Shown here piece after piece: positions 16,645 to 25,388 of a stretch of 63,932 nt of DNA; position 1 is the stretch's first letter; each line of letters opens with the position of its first letter. Under the pieces are notes generated by a model. The model was not told the DNA's origin and searched no databases. It saw nothing but the letters and a program-made list of their open reading frames with translations. The translations under genes and the position numbers were made by a program. Origin of the DNA: UMGS687 sp964383665 (GTDB lineage: Bacteria > Bacillota > Clostridia > Christensenellales > UBA1242); the NCBI GenBank assembly GCA_964383665.1, contig CAYLHO010000004.1, positions 1-63,932 on the forward strand, read 5' to 3'.

Positions 16645-17295
16645 ATGAACTACGAAATGATGAACAACAACAAAGTTTTCCTACTTGGAAAAATTGAAAC
16701 CGAACCGGTTTTCAGCCATGAAACATTTGGTGAAGCATTCTATGAAATGCTTATGCGAGTTCCGCGCCTTTCGGAACATAACGACCTAATTCCAATAACA
16801 GTTAGCGAGAAATTGCTTTCCAACAGCAAGTTTTCCGTTGGGAATGAGGTTGCAATTAAAGGGCAATTCAGAAGTTACAACAAACTTGTTGACGGCGCAA
16901 GCAAACTTGTTTTAACGGTTTTTGTTCGTGAAATAATTGAGGTTGACGAAAGCATGAATCCAAACATAATTGAAATTGTTGGATATGTTTGCAAACCTCC
17001 GGTTTATCGAACAACTCCGTTCAAACGCGAAATTTGTGACGTTTTGGTTGCGGTTAACAGAGCATATAACAAATCCGACTATCTTCCTTGCATTGCATGG
17101 GGAAGAAATGCGAAATATATTAAAGACGCCGAAGTTGGAACTCAAATTTCAATTGTTGGAAGAATTCAAAGCAGGGAATATCAAAAAAAACTTAGCGAAA
17201 CAGAAATAATAACAAAAACAGCATACGAAATTTCCGTTAGTAAAATTCAAATTAACGGAGAAGAAGTTGAAGGCGAAGATGAATCTGTAATTTAA
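16645..17295 (+). CDS. SSB-like protein with two OB folds
   Basis: A 216-residue protein made of two related OB-like halves. The first half (about 1-100) has NKVFLLGKIETEP...VAIKGQFRSY; the second (about 108-205) has NIIEIVGYVCKPP...DVLVAVNRAYNKSDYLPCIAWG...ISIVGRIQSREY, which is close to the standard SSB core. There is no acidic DDDIPF-type C-terminal tail, though the end is acidic (EGEDESVI). A GAGGAG site lies upstream. It starts 14 bases after the deacetylase stop, so it is probably in the same transcript. It is likely an accessory SSB rather than the essential one. Confidence 0.8.
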   Translation: MNYEMMNNNKVFLLGKIETEPVFSHETFGEAFYEMLMRVPRLSEHNDLIPITVSEKLLSNSKFSVGNEVAIKGQFRSYNKLVDGASKLVLTVFVREIIEVDESMNPNIIEIVGYVCKPPVYRTTPFKREICDVLVAVNRAYNKSDYLPCIAWGRNAKYIKDAEVGTQISIVGRIQSREYQKKLSETEIITKTAYEISVSKIQINGEEVEGEDESVI

Positions 17296-17323
17296 AAAAA
17301 GAAGCGGAATTTGCTTCTTTCTT
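17296..17323. terminator. terminator between the SSB-like gene and the acetyltransferase
   Basis: AAAGAAGC pairs with GCTTCTTT, followed by TTCTTATATTTT; convergent genes end on both sides. Confidence 0.7.
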
Positions 17324-17931
17324 ATATTTTTTTAATCAAAATTTGATAATCAACAATGATTTCTTCATTATTTTTGAATTTTTCCAAGGTTTTCTTTGCA
17401 TTTTCTTTTCCTGTTTTTGAGAAGAAACTTTGGCTTGCTAAATTGATAAAGTCTTGTTTGCTAACAGGCTTTTTAAAATCTTTCCAAAGCTCAAATCCTT
17501 TGTTCCGGCAAGATTTTTGGCTTGCGATGTTGTCCTTGTGAATTTTGACAAATGCATTTTCAAAACTGTCCAATTTAAGTTTATCAATCAAAAATTCAAT
17601 CATGGATTGCATTATTTTTCGGCCTCGAAACCTTGTGTTGACCAAATTAAATCCAATTTCAACAAGTTTTTCTGTGTTGCAATCTTGAGGGAATTCAACT
17701 TTGCCAACAAGTTTTCCGCATTTATAGTCGAGCGAACTAACACCGGCAAGTTCTCCATTTTCAAACGCGCCAATAATAAAAAATCTTGGTTTGTCAATCA
17801 TTTCTTTAACACTTTCAATGTCGAATGGCATTGGAGAAAACCATTCAAGATTTTCAAGATTTGAATACATGTTTAAAATTAAATCGGAAAATTGTTTTGC
17901 ATCTTCTTTTTTTTAGTTGGCGAATTTCCAT
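17322..17931 (-). pseudogene. GNAT acetyltransferase interrupted by a frameshift in an A8 run
   Basis: The long open frame (17322-17870) gives 182 residues with GNAT features: a long acyl-CoA loop region (NLVNTRFRGRKIMQSMIEFLID) and an N-x-x-S-x-x-x-x-x-x-K-G-F segment (NIASQKSCRNKGFELWKD). Upstream, AAGGAG precedes an ATG at 17931 whose product starts M-E-I-R-Q-L-K-K and then runs out of frame. If one A were removed from the eight-A run at 17907-17914, the reading would continue smoothly through E-D-A-K-Q-F-S-D-L-I-L-N into the long frame. So the natural gene starts at 17931 and is shifted by one base. It could be a real mutation, phase variation, programmed slippage or a base-calling error. 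Confidence 0.8.
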
Positions 17932-18004
17932 GTTTACTCCTTATAAGTAAACTGTATCATAAAATTTTTAGTTAATCAAGTTTAACTCGTAAATTTTGAT
18001 TGTG

Positions 18005-18559
18005 TTATAAGGAGCCCTTTTTGCTTTTTTTGGACTTTAATGGTTTAACAAAAAAGCCATTTGAAAGATACGTTTTAGGTTCAAGAGGCTGGAAAGAGAA
18101 AACGAAAAGTTTTTTCTCGGTTTCCGCCTTAATATAAGTTATTTGATAGGTTGAGAACCCAAGAATGTTCAGAAATGGGTTTATATAGGCAAGGTCGTTT
18201 TTGATATAGACAATTCCAATCATAACGAGGATTAAAACATAAACAACTGCCATACTTATGAATTCAAGTTGGAAAGCAAGGGCAAAAAGAACAAAAAGAG
18301 GGAAATATTGCAAGAAATTTTGGCAGGTAACATTTTTATACTCAACAATTTCAATTTGCCTATATTTTTCTTTGTAGGTTAGGAAAATTCCAACAATTCC
18401 AAACAAAATTAATAAAAAGTCAAGCGAAAGCATGATTGAATTTGTGACGTTGAACGAAAGATTTCCATTCGCAATTTCAACAAGTTCCTTAACGATTATC
18501 AAAAAGTATAGCGGGGCAAAACTGCTTATGAACAAGCAAGTCGATTTAAATTTTTCCAT
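18005..18559 (-). CDS. four-helix membrane protein, KwaA-like in layout
   Basis: A 184-residue protein with four predicted membrane helices (about 8-26, 42-62, 84-100, 103-120) and a soluble C-terminal part. The stretch after helix four, A-Y-I-N-P-F-L-N-I-L-G-F-S-T-Y-Q, resembles the NP-x-L-x-x-x-G-Y/F segment that I recall from KwaA-type proteins of the Kiwa defence system and related families. No KwaB-like partner is next to it, so defence is only a weak inference. No clear ribosome-binding site is visible. Confidence 0.65.
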   Translation of the reverse strand: MEKFKSTCLFISSFAPLYFLIIVKELVEIANGNLSFNVTNSIMLSLDFLLILFGIVGIFLTYKEKYRQIEIVEYKNVTCQNFLQYFPLFVLFALAFQLEFISMAVVYVLILVMIGIVYIKNDLAYINPFLNILGFSTYQITYIKAETEKKLFVFSFQPLEPKTYLSNGFFVKPLKSKKSKKGSL

Positions 18560-18596
18560 AACATATTTTTTTCATAAAATAAAGAAATATTCTATA

Positions 18597-18624
18597 TTGA
18601 CAAATGAAAAATTGGAGATATAAT
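18597..18624 (+). promoter_or_regulatory. promoter of the ankyrin gene
   Basis: TTGACA (18597-18602), a 16-base spacer and TATAAT (18619-18624), 19 bases before the ATG. Confidence 0.8.
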
Positions 18625-18643
18625 AATTTTTGAGGGAGAATGT

Positions 18644-19723
18644 ATGGCAAAATATAACACAAAGAAGAAAAGTCCTTTGGGAACAATTCTTAAAACAGAT
18701 TTTCAAGGGCTTAACAAACCAGTTCTTAAATATTCCAATGTTGAAGGCGACTGGCTTGAAAAAGAGGAATTAAAAGAGCAAAATGAAAGAAATTTTGACC
18801 TTTTGGAAAATGCTTTTTTTGGCGACAAAAGAAGAATTAAAATTGCTTTAACATATGATAACGGAGCGGATATTAATTGCGTTGATTCAAAGGGAAACAA
18901 TGCCTTAATTTTGGCAGTTTATTCGAGAAAAGAAGAAGCAGTTAAATATCTTGCAACATATAACAAAAATGAAAGAGGAGAAGTTATCCCTGGAATTGAC
19001 AAAATCAACATGAATCATCTTAACAAAGAGGGGCTTTCGGCGCTTTCTCTTGCTGTTAAACTTGGGAACTATCGAATTGCCAGAATTCTTTTAGACAACG
19101 GAGCAAATCCAAACCTTGTTGGGGCATATAAAGAAACTGCAATTTTTGATGCGGTTAAGCAAAATGACATTCCAATGATTGAACTTCTTCAAAGCTATGG
19201 AGCAAACATCAATCAAAGAAACAGGGAAGGGCAAACTCCAACAATTGTTGCTTGCCAAAACAAACATCGTCAAGAAGCCTTGGTCCACCTTGTTAAAAGC
19301 GGTGCGTCGTTCATGGCTGACTACGCAGGAAGGAATCCACTTATGCATGCGGCAAACAACAGCAACGGAGTTATGATGGACATCTTGCTTAAAAGAGCGG
19401 ATTACAGCAAGAAATTTATGGACGAACAAGATAAAAACGGGGTTTCAACCTTAATGCTTTGCTGCAAAAGAGGGAACAGAGAGGCAACGCGTGTTCTGAT
19501 TTCCCGAGGGGCAAATCTCTATCTTCAAGATTCAAACGGACGTATGGCAATTAACTATGCAAAATTCTATGGAAACCCAACTTGCTTTGAAATAACTCAA
19601 AAAGCAATGGGAATTTATGAAAAAGGAAATGAACTTGAGGGCGAGGCAAGAGAAACATTCCTTGCAACAGAACTTGGGAAAATTGGTTTCCAAAACAGAG
19701 TTGCAAACAGTTGTTGCAAATAA
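18644..19723 (+). CDS. ankyrin-repeat protein
   Basis: A 359-residue soluble protein with about seven ankyrin repeats between residues 75 and 325. Typical repeat pieces are GNNALILAVYSRKEEAVKYL, GLSALSLAVKLGNYRIARILL with DNGANPNL, and GVSTLMLCCKRGNREATRVL. There is no signal peptide. Ankyrin repeats bind proteins; the partner is unknown. GAGGGAGA precedes the ATG. It has its own promoter and terminator and is divergent from the four-helix membrane protein gene. Confidence 0.92.
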   Translation: MAKYNTKKKSPLGTILKTDFQGLNKPVLKYSNVEGDWLEKEELKEQNERNFDLLENAFFGDKRRIKIALTYDNGADINCVDSKGNNALILAVYSRKEEAVKYLATYNKNERGEVIPGIDKINMNHLNKEGLSALSLAVKLGNYRIARILLDNGANPNLVGAYKETAIFDAVKQNDIPMIELLQSYGANINQRNREGQTPTIVACQNKHRQEALVHLVKSGASFMADYAGRNPLMHAANNSNGVMMDILLKRADYSKKFMDEQDKNGVSTLMLCCKRGNREATRVLISRGANLYLQDSNGRMAINYAKFYGNPTCFEITQKAMGIYEKGNELEGEARETFLATELGKIGFQNRVANSCCK

Positions 19724-19728
19724 AAAAA

Positions 19729-19757
19729 TAAACAGGAAAATCCTTCCTGTTTTTTTG
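19729..19757 (+). terminator. terminator of the ankyrin gene
   Basis: AACAGGAA pairs with TTCCTGTT, followed by a T run. Confidence 0.88.
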
Positions 19758-19773
19758 TTGCAAATTTTGAAAT

Positions 19774-19802
19774 AAAAAAACGACTTTTGTTAAGCCGTTT
19801 AT
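19774..19802 (-). terminator. terminator of secDF
   Basis: On the minus strand AACGGCTT pairs with AAGTCGTT (one G-U), followed by seven T. Confidence 0.7.
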
Positions 19803-19806
19803 TTTA

Positions 19807-20808
19807 TTATTTAGTTTTGTTTTTTCTTGATCTTGTTGCTTTGAAGTTAATTTTTGAATTAAGCCATGGAAGAACATAGATTGAAGAAAGGAAAACAAAG
19901 AAAATCCCAATCAAAACAGGAATTCCGAATGTTCTTATTGAAAGAACGCCAAAACCTGTTAAGAAAATTGCGCAAACAAGCGAAACACTTAAGATTAATG
20001 CGTTTGTTGCAAAGGTTTGTTTAATTGAAAGATTTATTGCATCTTCACGAACAACTTCTCTGTTTTTTAAGTTTTCCTTTGCCTTGTCGAGATAAATTAA
20101 GTTTGATATTAAAGTTAAAACAAAGATTGTTAAAACGCTTCCAACAAATTGTGCATTAACAACCGTTCTGCAAATTGCAACTGTTGCAAAAACCAAAAGA
20201 ACATTTGCAATTGAGGTTATTAAAACAGAGAACATTGCAGAGAAACCATATCGAATTGCAACGCCAATTGCAAAGAGAACGATTGCAACGGAAAGAGCAA
20301 TTGAGCCATAAACCGCAACGTTAACCAAACTTCCTGGGACGCCATAAACCGAGATGTATTTTGATTGGATAAGTCCGGTTGAATCATATTTGTCGAATTC
20401 GCTGTAGAGAGCTGCTTTAATTGCAGAGTATTGCTCGTTGGTTATTTTTTCGTCGGAAAGGAGTTTATAAACAACTTTGTTTCCATATTCGCTTTCAGCA
20501 TCTTGAATTGTTGAAATTTCAAAGCCGCCAATTGTTGATAAAACTTTTTCAACTTTTTCTCTTGCAAGTTCTTTTGAATATGGAGCGCCTCCTTCATAGG
20601 CGTTTCCTTCGCTGTCAAATTCAACGTCGTAAACAACTTCAATTATTGATCCGCCTTTAAAATCGAAACCAAGTTTCAAGCCAATAACCGAAATTATGAT
20701 TATTGCGGAAATTAAAATTGCACCAATGGCTGCGAAGTAGTATTTCGCATGTCCAAGAAAGTTGATTTCTTTATTAAAAAGACCAGTTAGTTTATTATTC
20801 GATTTCAT
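19807..20808 (-). CDS. secF: protein translocase subunit SecF
   Basis: A 333-residue inner-membrane subunit that uses the proton motive force to help pull exported proteins through SecYEG. Six membrane segments are expected; the first is followed by the conserved GLKLGFDFKGGSIIEV motif (about 40-55), and later VSVALSVAIVLFAIG-like helices carry the family pattern. ATG 20808 lies inside the end of secD (14-base overlap), so the pair is translationally coupled. The annotated longer frame would overlap secD by more and begins with non-SecF sequence. Confidence 0.94.
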   Translation of the reverse strand: MKSNNKLTGLFNKEINFLGHAKYYFAAIGAILISAIIIISVIGLKLGFDFKGGSIIEVVYDVEFDSEGNAYEGGAPYSKELAREKVEKVLSTIGGFEISTIQDAESEYGNKVVYKLLSDEKITNEQYSAIKAALYSEFDKYDSTGLIQSKYISVYGVPGSLVNVAVYGSIALSVAIVLFAIGVAIRYGFSAMFSVLITSIANVLLVFATVAICRTVVNAQFVGSVLTIFVLTLISNLIYLDKAKENLKNREVVREDAINLSIKQTFATNALILSVSLVCAIFLTGFGVLSIRTFGIPVLIGIFFVFLSSIYVLPWLNSKINFKATRSRKNKTK

Positions 20809-22111
20809 CAATGTTTTCCTCCCTTGAAAAGTTAACTCTTTTTCCATTAGCATTGTTTAATTCTGCATAGGATTTTGAAAGGTGATAGCTGAAGAAAAGA
20901 GTTATGACAGCGGCCAAAAGAGAGCCAACAATCATAATCATTGCAAAACTCTTTGCAACTCCGCTTAAAACGAAGTAGGAAACTGTTGAAACAACAGCAA
21001 TTATTGCGCAAATTTCCGAAATAACGCTTATAGATTTTTTGTAACCTGTTTTAACGGCTATTTTAAGTTTTTTGCCAGAAGCGTATTCCCCGCGCACTTT
21101 TTCAAGAAGAATGAAATGGCAAGCGGAAATTAAAACAAGCGAAACAAGACCTGCGCCAAGGCTTGAAACCGAGAGGGTTATAACAGGAATTGCTTGCATG
21201 AAGAAAAGCATTCCGCCAATAAACATTAAAATTGAAACAATTGCCATAAGTCCAAGTTCGCGATATACAATTGCGAAAATAATCAAGATAACAAGAGCAG
21301 CGGCAGCGCTTGCAATTGTTAACCCAAGAAGTGCTTCATTTCCGCTTGTTGAAGAGATCCAATCGGTTTGCCCATCAACAGTTAAAATTGTTTTGTTGCA
21401 ACCTGTTGAAATTTGAAGAGCAAGGCTAACTGCTTCGTCTTGAGTCATTGAGTGGTCGGTGTAGTAAATAAGGAAAAATGCGTTTTCATATTTTTGACCG
21501 AAAGCAAGGGTTGAAAATGCATTTGTGTCGTCCCCACGGAAGAAGTATAAAGTTTTTTGCGAGTTGTTTGATGCGTCTTCTGTTACATCAATAACTGCTT
21601 GATTTGCCTCTTCGTCAAGCCCAACGTATGTGTACCATGCGCCGGTTGATGGGTCTTGCATGGCAAAAGCAGAGGTTATGTGTTCCCCTGTTATAATTGG
21701 ATCTTCCGAATTTGTTGAGGAAGTTGAAATTTTAAGTTCGCCTGCACCAATTAAATTTAAAATTTCTTCAGCATCGTCAACATTTGGGCTTTCAATTCGA
21801 ATTTTATTGTCAGATGTTAAATAAACTCGAGCATCGTTATAGCCCTTTTGTTCAATTATGCTGCTAACTTTTTCATAGGTTTCGTTAAGCGCATTTTGGA
21901 ATTCCTCGTCGGTCATTTCTCCAATTTTTCCGGCGGTGTAGTTCGCGTAGATTCCACCTTCAAAATCAAGCCCTTTTGTTATTGCTCCCGCAAAGCCAGC
22001 ATAGCCTTTAAGACTGTCTTTTGGCATGAAGCTTATAACAGCAAAAATAACCAACAAAACGCTTAAGAGTGAGATAAGTGCGATTTTTGCTATTGCTTTT
22101 TTCTTTTCCAT
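20795..22111 (-). CDS. secD: protein translocase subunit SecD
   Basis: A 438-residue protein with an N-terminal helix, a large external domain (about 40-260) that starts with the KGLDFEGGIY motif, and five C-terminal membrane helices. It works with SecF; here the two are separate genes, not the SecDF fusion seen in Bacillus. The external domain is shorter and more acidic than in E. coli. AAGGAAA precedes the ATG. Confidence 0.94.
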   Translation of the reverse strand: MEKKKAIAKIALISLLSVLLVIFAVISFMPKDSLKGYAGFAGAITKGLDFEGGIYANYTAGKIGEMTDEEFQNALNETYEKVSSIIEQKGYNDARVYLTSDNKIRIESPNVDDAEEILNLIGAGELKISTSSTNSEDPIITGEHITSAFAMQDPSTGAWYTYVGLDEEANQAVIDVTEDASNNSQKTLYFFRGDDTNAFSTLAFGQKYENAFFLIYYTDHSMTQDEAVSLALQISTGCNKTILTVDGQTDWISSTSGNEALLGLTIASAAAALVILIIFAIVYRELGLMAIVSILMFIGGMLFFMQAIPVITLSVSSLGAGLVSLVLISACHFILLEKVRGEYASGKKLKIAVKTGYKKSISVISEICAIIAVVSTVSYFVLSGVAKSFAMIMIVGSLLAAVITLFFSYHLSKSYAELNNANGKRVNFSREENIDEIE

Positions 22112-22210
22112 TATTGATTTCCTTTTAAATTTAAGTCATGTTATTATAAACAAACAAAAAGATTAAGTCAACTTAAAAACATATATCATTATAAAATTTT
22201 TCCTTCTTCA

Positions 22211-22222
22211 TAAAATATATCT
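22211..22222 (+). promoter_or_regulatory. -10 element giving a leaderless mRNA
   Basis: TAAAAT (22211-22216) is followed by six bases and the ATG at 22223; no ribosome-binding site is present. Confidence 0.55.
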
Positions 22223-22774
22223 ATGATGAAAAAAGCACTTGTTTTTTCGGCGATTTTTCTTTTTATTGTTTTAATGTGTTTTGTTTTAATTTTTACCTAT
22301 TTCCAAATTAAATATCCCCTTAAATTTAAAAATGAAATTGAAAAGGCGGCGGTGGAGTTTGAGGTTGGGAAAGAGCTTGTTGCAAGCATAATTAACGCTG
22401 AAAGTTCGTTTAGAAAAGATGTTGTTTCAAGAAAAGGAGCGGTTGGACTTATGCAGATTCTTCCCGAAACCGCTCTTTGGGTTAGTTTAACCAATTCTAA
22501 TTTTGAAAATAAAGTCGAAAAAGAAATGCTTTTCAACCCCGAAACCAACATTAGAATTGGAACTTGCTATGTTAAATATTTAATTAAAAAGTTTGAAAAT
22601 TTGGAAGTTGCTCTTTGCGCCTATAATGCTGGGGAAGGGGTTGTTTCTGGGTGGCTTAAAAACAACGATATTTCGCCCGACGGGAAAACCCTTTCTAAAA
22701 TTCCATATGCCGAAACTAAAAATTATGTTGAAAAAGTTAAAAAAAGTTTAAAAATTTATGAAAAAAGATTTTAA
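22223..22774 (+). CDS. membrane-anchored lytic transglycosylase (SLT domain)
   Basis: A 183-residue enzyme with one N-terminal membrane helix (about 5-28) and a lysozyme-like SLT domain outside the membrane. The catalytic Glu is in INAESSFRKD (about residue 61), followed by GAVGLMQILPETA and ALCAYNAGEG, the three conserved SLT motifs. It cleaves peptidoglycan glycan strands non-hydrolytically. It follows a -10 hexamer at leaderless spacing. Confidence 0.94.
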   Translation: MMKKALVFSAIFLFIVLMCFVLIFTYFQIKYPLKFKNEIEKAAVEFEVGKELVASIINAESSFRKDVVSRKGAVGLMQILPETALWVSLTNSNFENKVEKEMLFNPETNIRIGTCYVKYLIKKFENLEVALCAYNAGEGVVSGWLKNNDISPDGKTLSKIPYAETKNYVEKVKKSLKIYEKRF

Positions 22775-22851
22775 AAATGCAACAAATTTAAATTGAAAAA
22801 AGTTTTGATATATATAATTTAAAGTTAATTAAAAATAAAAGTGAAAAACAC

Positions 22852-22880
22852 TTTACAACTTTTTTTTTGTGTGATATACT
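22852..22880 (+). promoter_or_regulatory. promoter of rpsO
   Basis: TTTACA (22852-22857), 17 bases, TATACT (22875-22880). It gives a leader of about 85 bases before the rpsO ATG. Confidence 0.75.
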
Positions 22881-22891
22881 CGTTTTCGATA

Positions 22892-22966
22892 CTTCAATCA
22901 AGGTTTGTCGCGAATTCCTACAAGTGTTACGACATGCTTTGTTTGAAGCGAATTTTATGTAGGAGG
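22892..22966 (+). promoter_or_regulatory. S15 autoregulatory leader with pseudoknot over the ribosome-binding site
   Basis: A 19-base imperfect stem (22892-22910 with 22930-22948) encloses a loop containing CCTACA (22917-22922). That hexamer is complementary to TGTAGG (22958-22963), which overlaps the AGGAGG ribosome-binding site (22961-22966). The layout matches the known logic of S15 leaders, where ribosomal protein S15 stabilises a pseudoknot and blocks translation. Confidence 0.7.
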
Positions 22967-22972
22967 TTAAAC

Positions 22973-23233
22973 ATGGACAAGAACGTTAAAAAAGAGATAA
23001 TCGAAAAATATCGTTTATCCGAAAGTGACACTGGTTCTCCACAAGTTCAAATTGCTCTTTTAACAGAAAGAATTAACCATTTAACAGAGCACTTGAAGAA
23101 CAACCATAAGGACAACCATTCACGTCGTGGTCTTCTTCAAATGGTTGGGCAAAGAAAAGGCCTTTTGAAATATTTAGAAGAAAAAGACATCAACGCTTAT
23201 CGTGAACTTAAAAAATCTTTGGGAATTAGATAA
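22973..23233 (+). CDS. rpsO: 30S ribosomal protein S15
   Basis: An 86-residue 16S rRNA-binding protein with the signature region SDTGSPQVQIALLTERINHL (about 20-39) and HSRRGLLQMVGQRKGLLKYL (about 53-72). ATG 22973 follows AGGAGG; the longer upstream frame would read through the structured leader. It is followed by pnp, the usual rpsO-pnp order. Confidence 0.98.
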   Translation: MDKNVKKEIIEKYRLSESDTGSPQVQIALLTERINHLTEHLKNNHKDNHSRRGLLQMVGQRKGLLKYLEEKDINAYRELKKSLGIR

Positions 23234-23277
23234 GCAAAAAAATAAAGGGAAGACGATAAAAATTTAAGGAGAAAATT

Positions 23278-25371
23278 ATGTCAAATAAAGACGCAACAAT
23301 CTTTGAAATTGAGATTGGCGGAAGGAAAGTTACGTTTGAAACAGGAAACTACTGTGAGCAATCAAGCGGAAGTTGCTTGGTTCGTTGCGGCGAAACTGCC
23401 GTTATGGTTAACGTTAACATGAGTCCTGCTCCAAGACCAGGAATTGATTTCTTCCCTCTTAGTGTTGATTTTGAAGAAAAAATGTATTCAGTTGGGAAAA
23501 TCCCAGGCGGATTTAAAAAGAGAGAAGGCAGAGCAAGCGATAAGGCAATTTTAACAAGCCGCTTGATCGACCGTCCTCTTCGTCCTCTTTTCCCAAAAGG
23601 TTTCTATAACGATGTAACAGTTGTTGCAACAGCGCTTTCTGTTGACCCTAACATCGCGCCAGAGCCACTTGCAATGCTTGGTTCAAGCTTTGCTCTCAGC
23701 ATTTCCGACATTCCTTTTATGGGACCAACCGGATCGGTTTGTGTTGGGCTTGTTGATGGCGAATATGTTATCAACCCAGATCTTGAACAAAAAGAAAAAA
23801 GCCTTATGCATCTTATGTTAAGCGGAACGGAAGAAGCAATTTTAATGGTTGAAGCTGGCGCTAAAGAAGTTACAGAAGAACAAATGCTCGACGGAATTAT
23901 GTTCGGACATGAAGAAATTAAGAAAATCGTTCGTTTCATTAAAGACGTTAAAGCAAAAATTGGAAAACCTGTTAACGACAAAATTGTTTATGAAACAATT
24001 GACGACGAAATTAACACAGCGGTTAGAGAATTTGCAACTCCATTAATTGTTAATGCGCTTAACGAATTTGACCGCGAAAAAAGACAAAAAAATCAAGAAG
24101 AGGCAAATGAACAAATCTATGCTCATTTTGCTGAAATCTATCCAGAACAAACAAAACAAATTGGCGATGTTATTTACAAAATAACAAAAGAAACCGTCCG
24201 TTCGAAAATCCTTAACGAAGGAGTTCGCCCAGACGGAAGAAAAACAACGGAAATTCGCCCAATCTGGTGTGACGCGGGCGTTTTGCCAAGAGTTCATGGA
24301 ACAGGTGTTTTCACAAGAGGACAAACCCAAGTTTTAACAACTTTAACTCTTGGAACAATTTCCGACATGCAAAAACTTGAAGGACTCGACGATGAGGACA
24401 GCAAGAGATATATGCACCACTATAACATGCCAGGATATGCAACAGGCGAAGCAAAACCTCTTAAAAGCCCGGGACGCCGTGAAATTGGTCACGGAGCTTT
24501 GGCAGAAAGAGCGCTTGAACCTGTTATCCCATCGGAAGAAGAATTCCCATATGCAATACGTTTGGTTAGCGAAGTTCTTTCTTCAAATGGTTCATCATCA
24601 ATGGCAAGCACATGTGGTTCAACCCTTGCGCTTATGGACGCAGGTGTTCCAATTAAGTTGCCTGTTGCAGGAATTGCAATGGGGCTTATTAAAGATGAAG
24701 AAAGCAAGAAAGTTGCCGTTCTTTCCGACATTCAAGGGCTTGAAGATTTCCTTGGCGACATGGATTTCAAAGTGACCGGAACAACAAAGGGAATAACTGC
24801 AATTCAAATGGACATCAAAATTAAAGGAATTGATAAAGCAATTTTAACAACTGCTTTGGAACAAGCTCGCCTCGGCCGCCTTTACATTTTGGATAAGATG
24901 CTTGCTGTTCTTCCTGCTCCAAGAAAAGAACTTTCAAAATATGCACCAAAAATTATTTCATTCTCAATCAACCCAGATGCAATTAAAGATGTTATTGGCT
25001 CGGGCGGAAAAACAATTAACAAGATTATTGAAGAAACCGGAGTTAAAATTGACATAACTGACGATGGAAAAGTTTTCATTGCAACCCCAGATTCCGATAT
25101 GGCAGAAAAAGCAAAGAGAATTATTCTTAACATTGCAGAAGACTTGGAAGTTGGAAAAATTTACAGCGGAAAAGTTGTTAGAATCATGCAATTTGGAGCA
25201 TTCGTTGAAATTGCACCAGGAAAAGATGGAATGATTCACATTTCAAAACTTTCGTCGAAACGTGTTGAAAAAGTTGAAGACGTTGTTAACATTGGCGACG
25301 AAGTTGAAGTTGAAGTTATAAAAATCGACAACAAGGGAAGAGTTGACCTTAAACTTGTTGGCAAAGAATAA
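23278..25371 (+). CDS. pnp: polyribonucleotide nucleotidyltransferase (PNPase)
   Basis: A 697-residue 3'-5' phosphorolytic exoribonuclease. It has two RNase PH domains (about 10-210 and 320-540), an alpha linker, a KH domain with IGSGGKTINKIIEETG (about 575) and a C-terminal S1 domain (GKVVRIMQFGAFVEI, about 630). The catalytic-domain motifs FSTRGG-type region and MASTCGSTLALMDAGV are present. AAGGAGA precedes the ATG. It sits 44 bases after rpsO. Confidence 0.98.
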   Translation: MSNKDATIFEIEIGGRKVTFETGNYCEQSSGSCLVRCGETAVMVNVNMSPAPRPGIDFFPLSVDFEEKMYSVGKIPGGFKKREGRASDKAILTSRLIDRPLRPLFPKGFYNDVTVVATALSVDPNIAPEPLAMLGSSFALSISDIPFMGPTGSVCVGLVDGEYVINPDLEQKEKSLMHLMLSGTEEAILMVEAGAKEVTEEQMLDGIMFGHEEIKKIVRFIKDVKAKIGKPVNDKIVYETIDDEINTAVREFATPLIVNALNEFDREKRQKNQEEANEQIYAHFAEIYPEQTKQIGDVIYKITKETVRSKILNEGVRPDGRKTTEIRPIWCDAGVLPRVHGTGVFTRGQTQVLTTLTLGTISDMQKLEGLDDEDSKRYMHHYNMPGYATGEAKPLKSPGRREIGHGALAERALEPVIPSEEEFPYAIRLVSEVLSSNGSSSMASTCGSTLALMDAGVPIKLPVAGIAMGLIKDEESKKVAVLSDIQGLEDFLGDMDFKVTGTTKGITAIQMDIKIKGIDKAILTTALEQARLGRLYILDKMLAVLPAPRKELSKYAPKIISFSINPDAIKDVIGSGGKTINKIIEETGVKIDITDDGKVFIATPDSDMAEKAKRIILNIAEDLEVGKIYSGKVVRIMQFGAFVEIAPGKDGMIHISKLSSKRVEKVEDVVNIGDEVEVEVIKIDNKGRVDLKLVGKE

Positions 25372-25388
25372 GAAACAGGAGGGAAAAA

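Noticed and set aside
18005..19723. A complete Kiwa-like two-gene defence system
   Set aside because: The neighbouring gene is an ankyrin protein on the other strand with its own promoter, and there is no KwaB-like gene.
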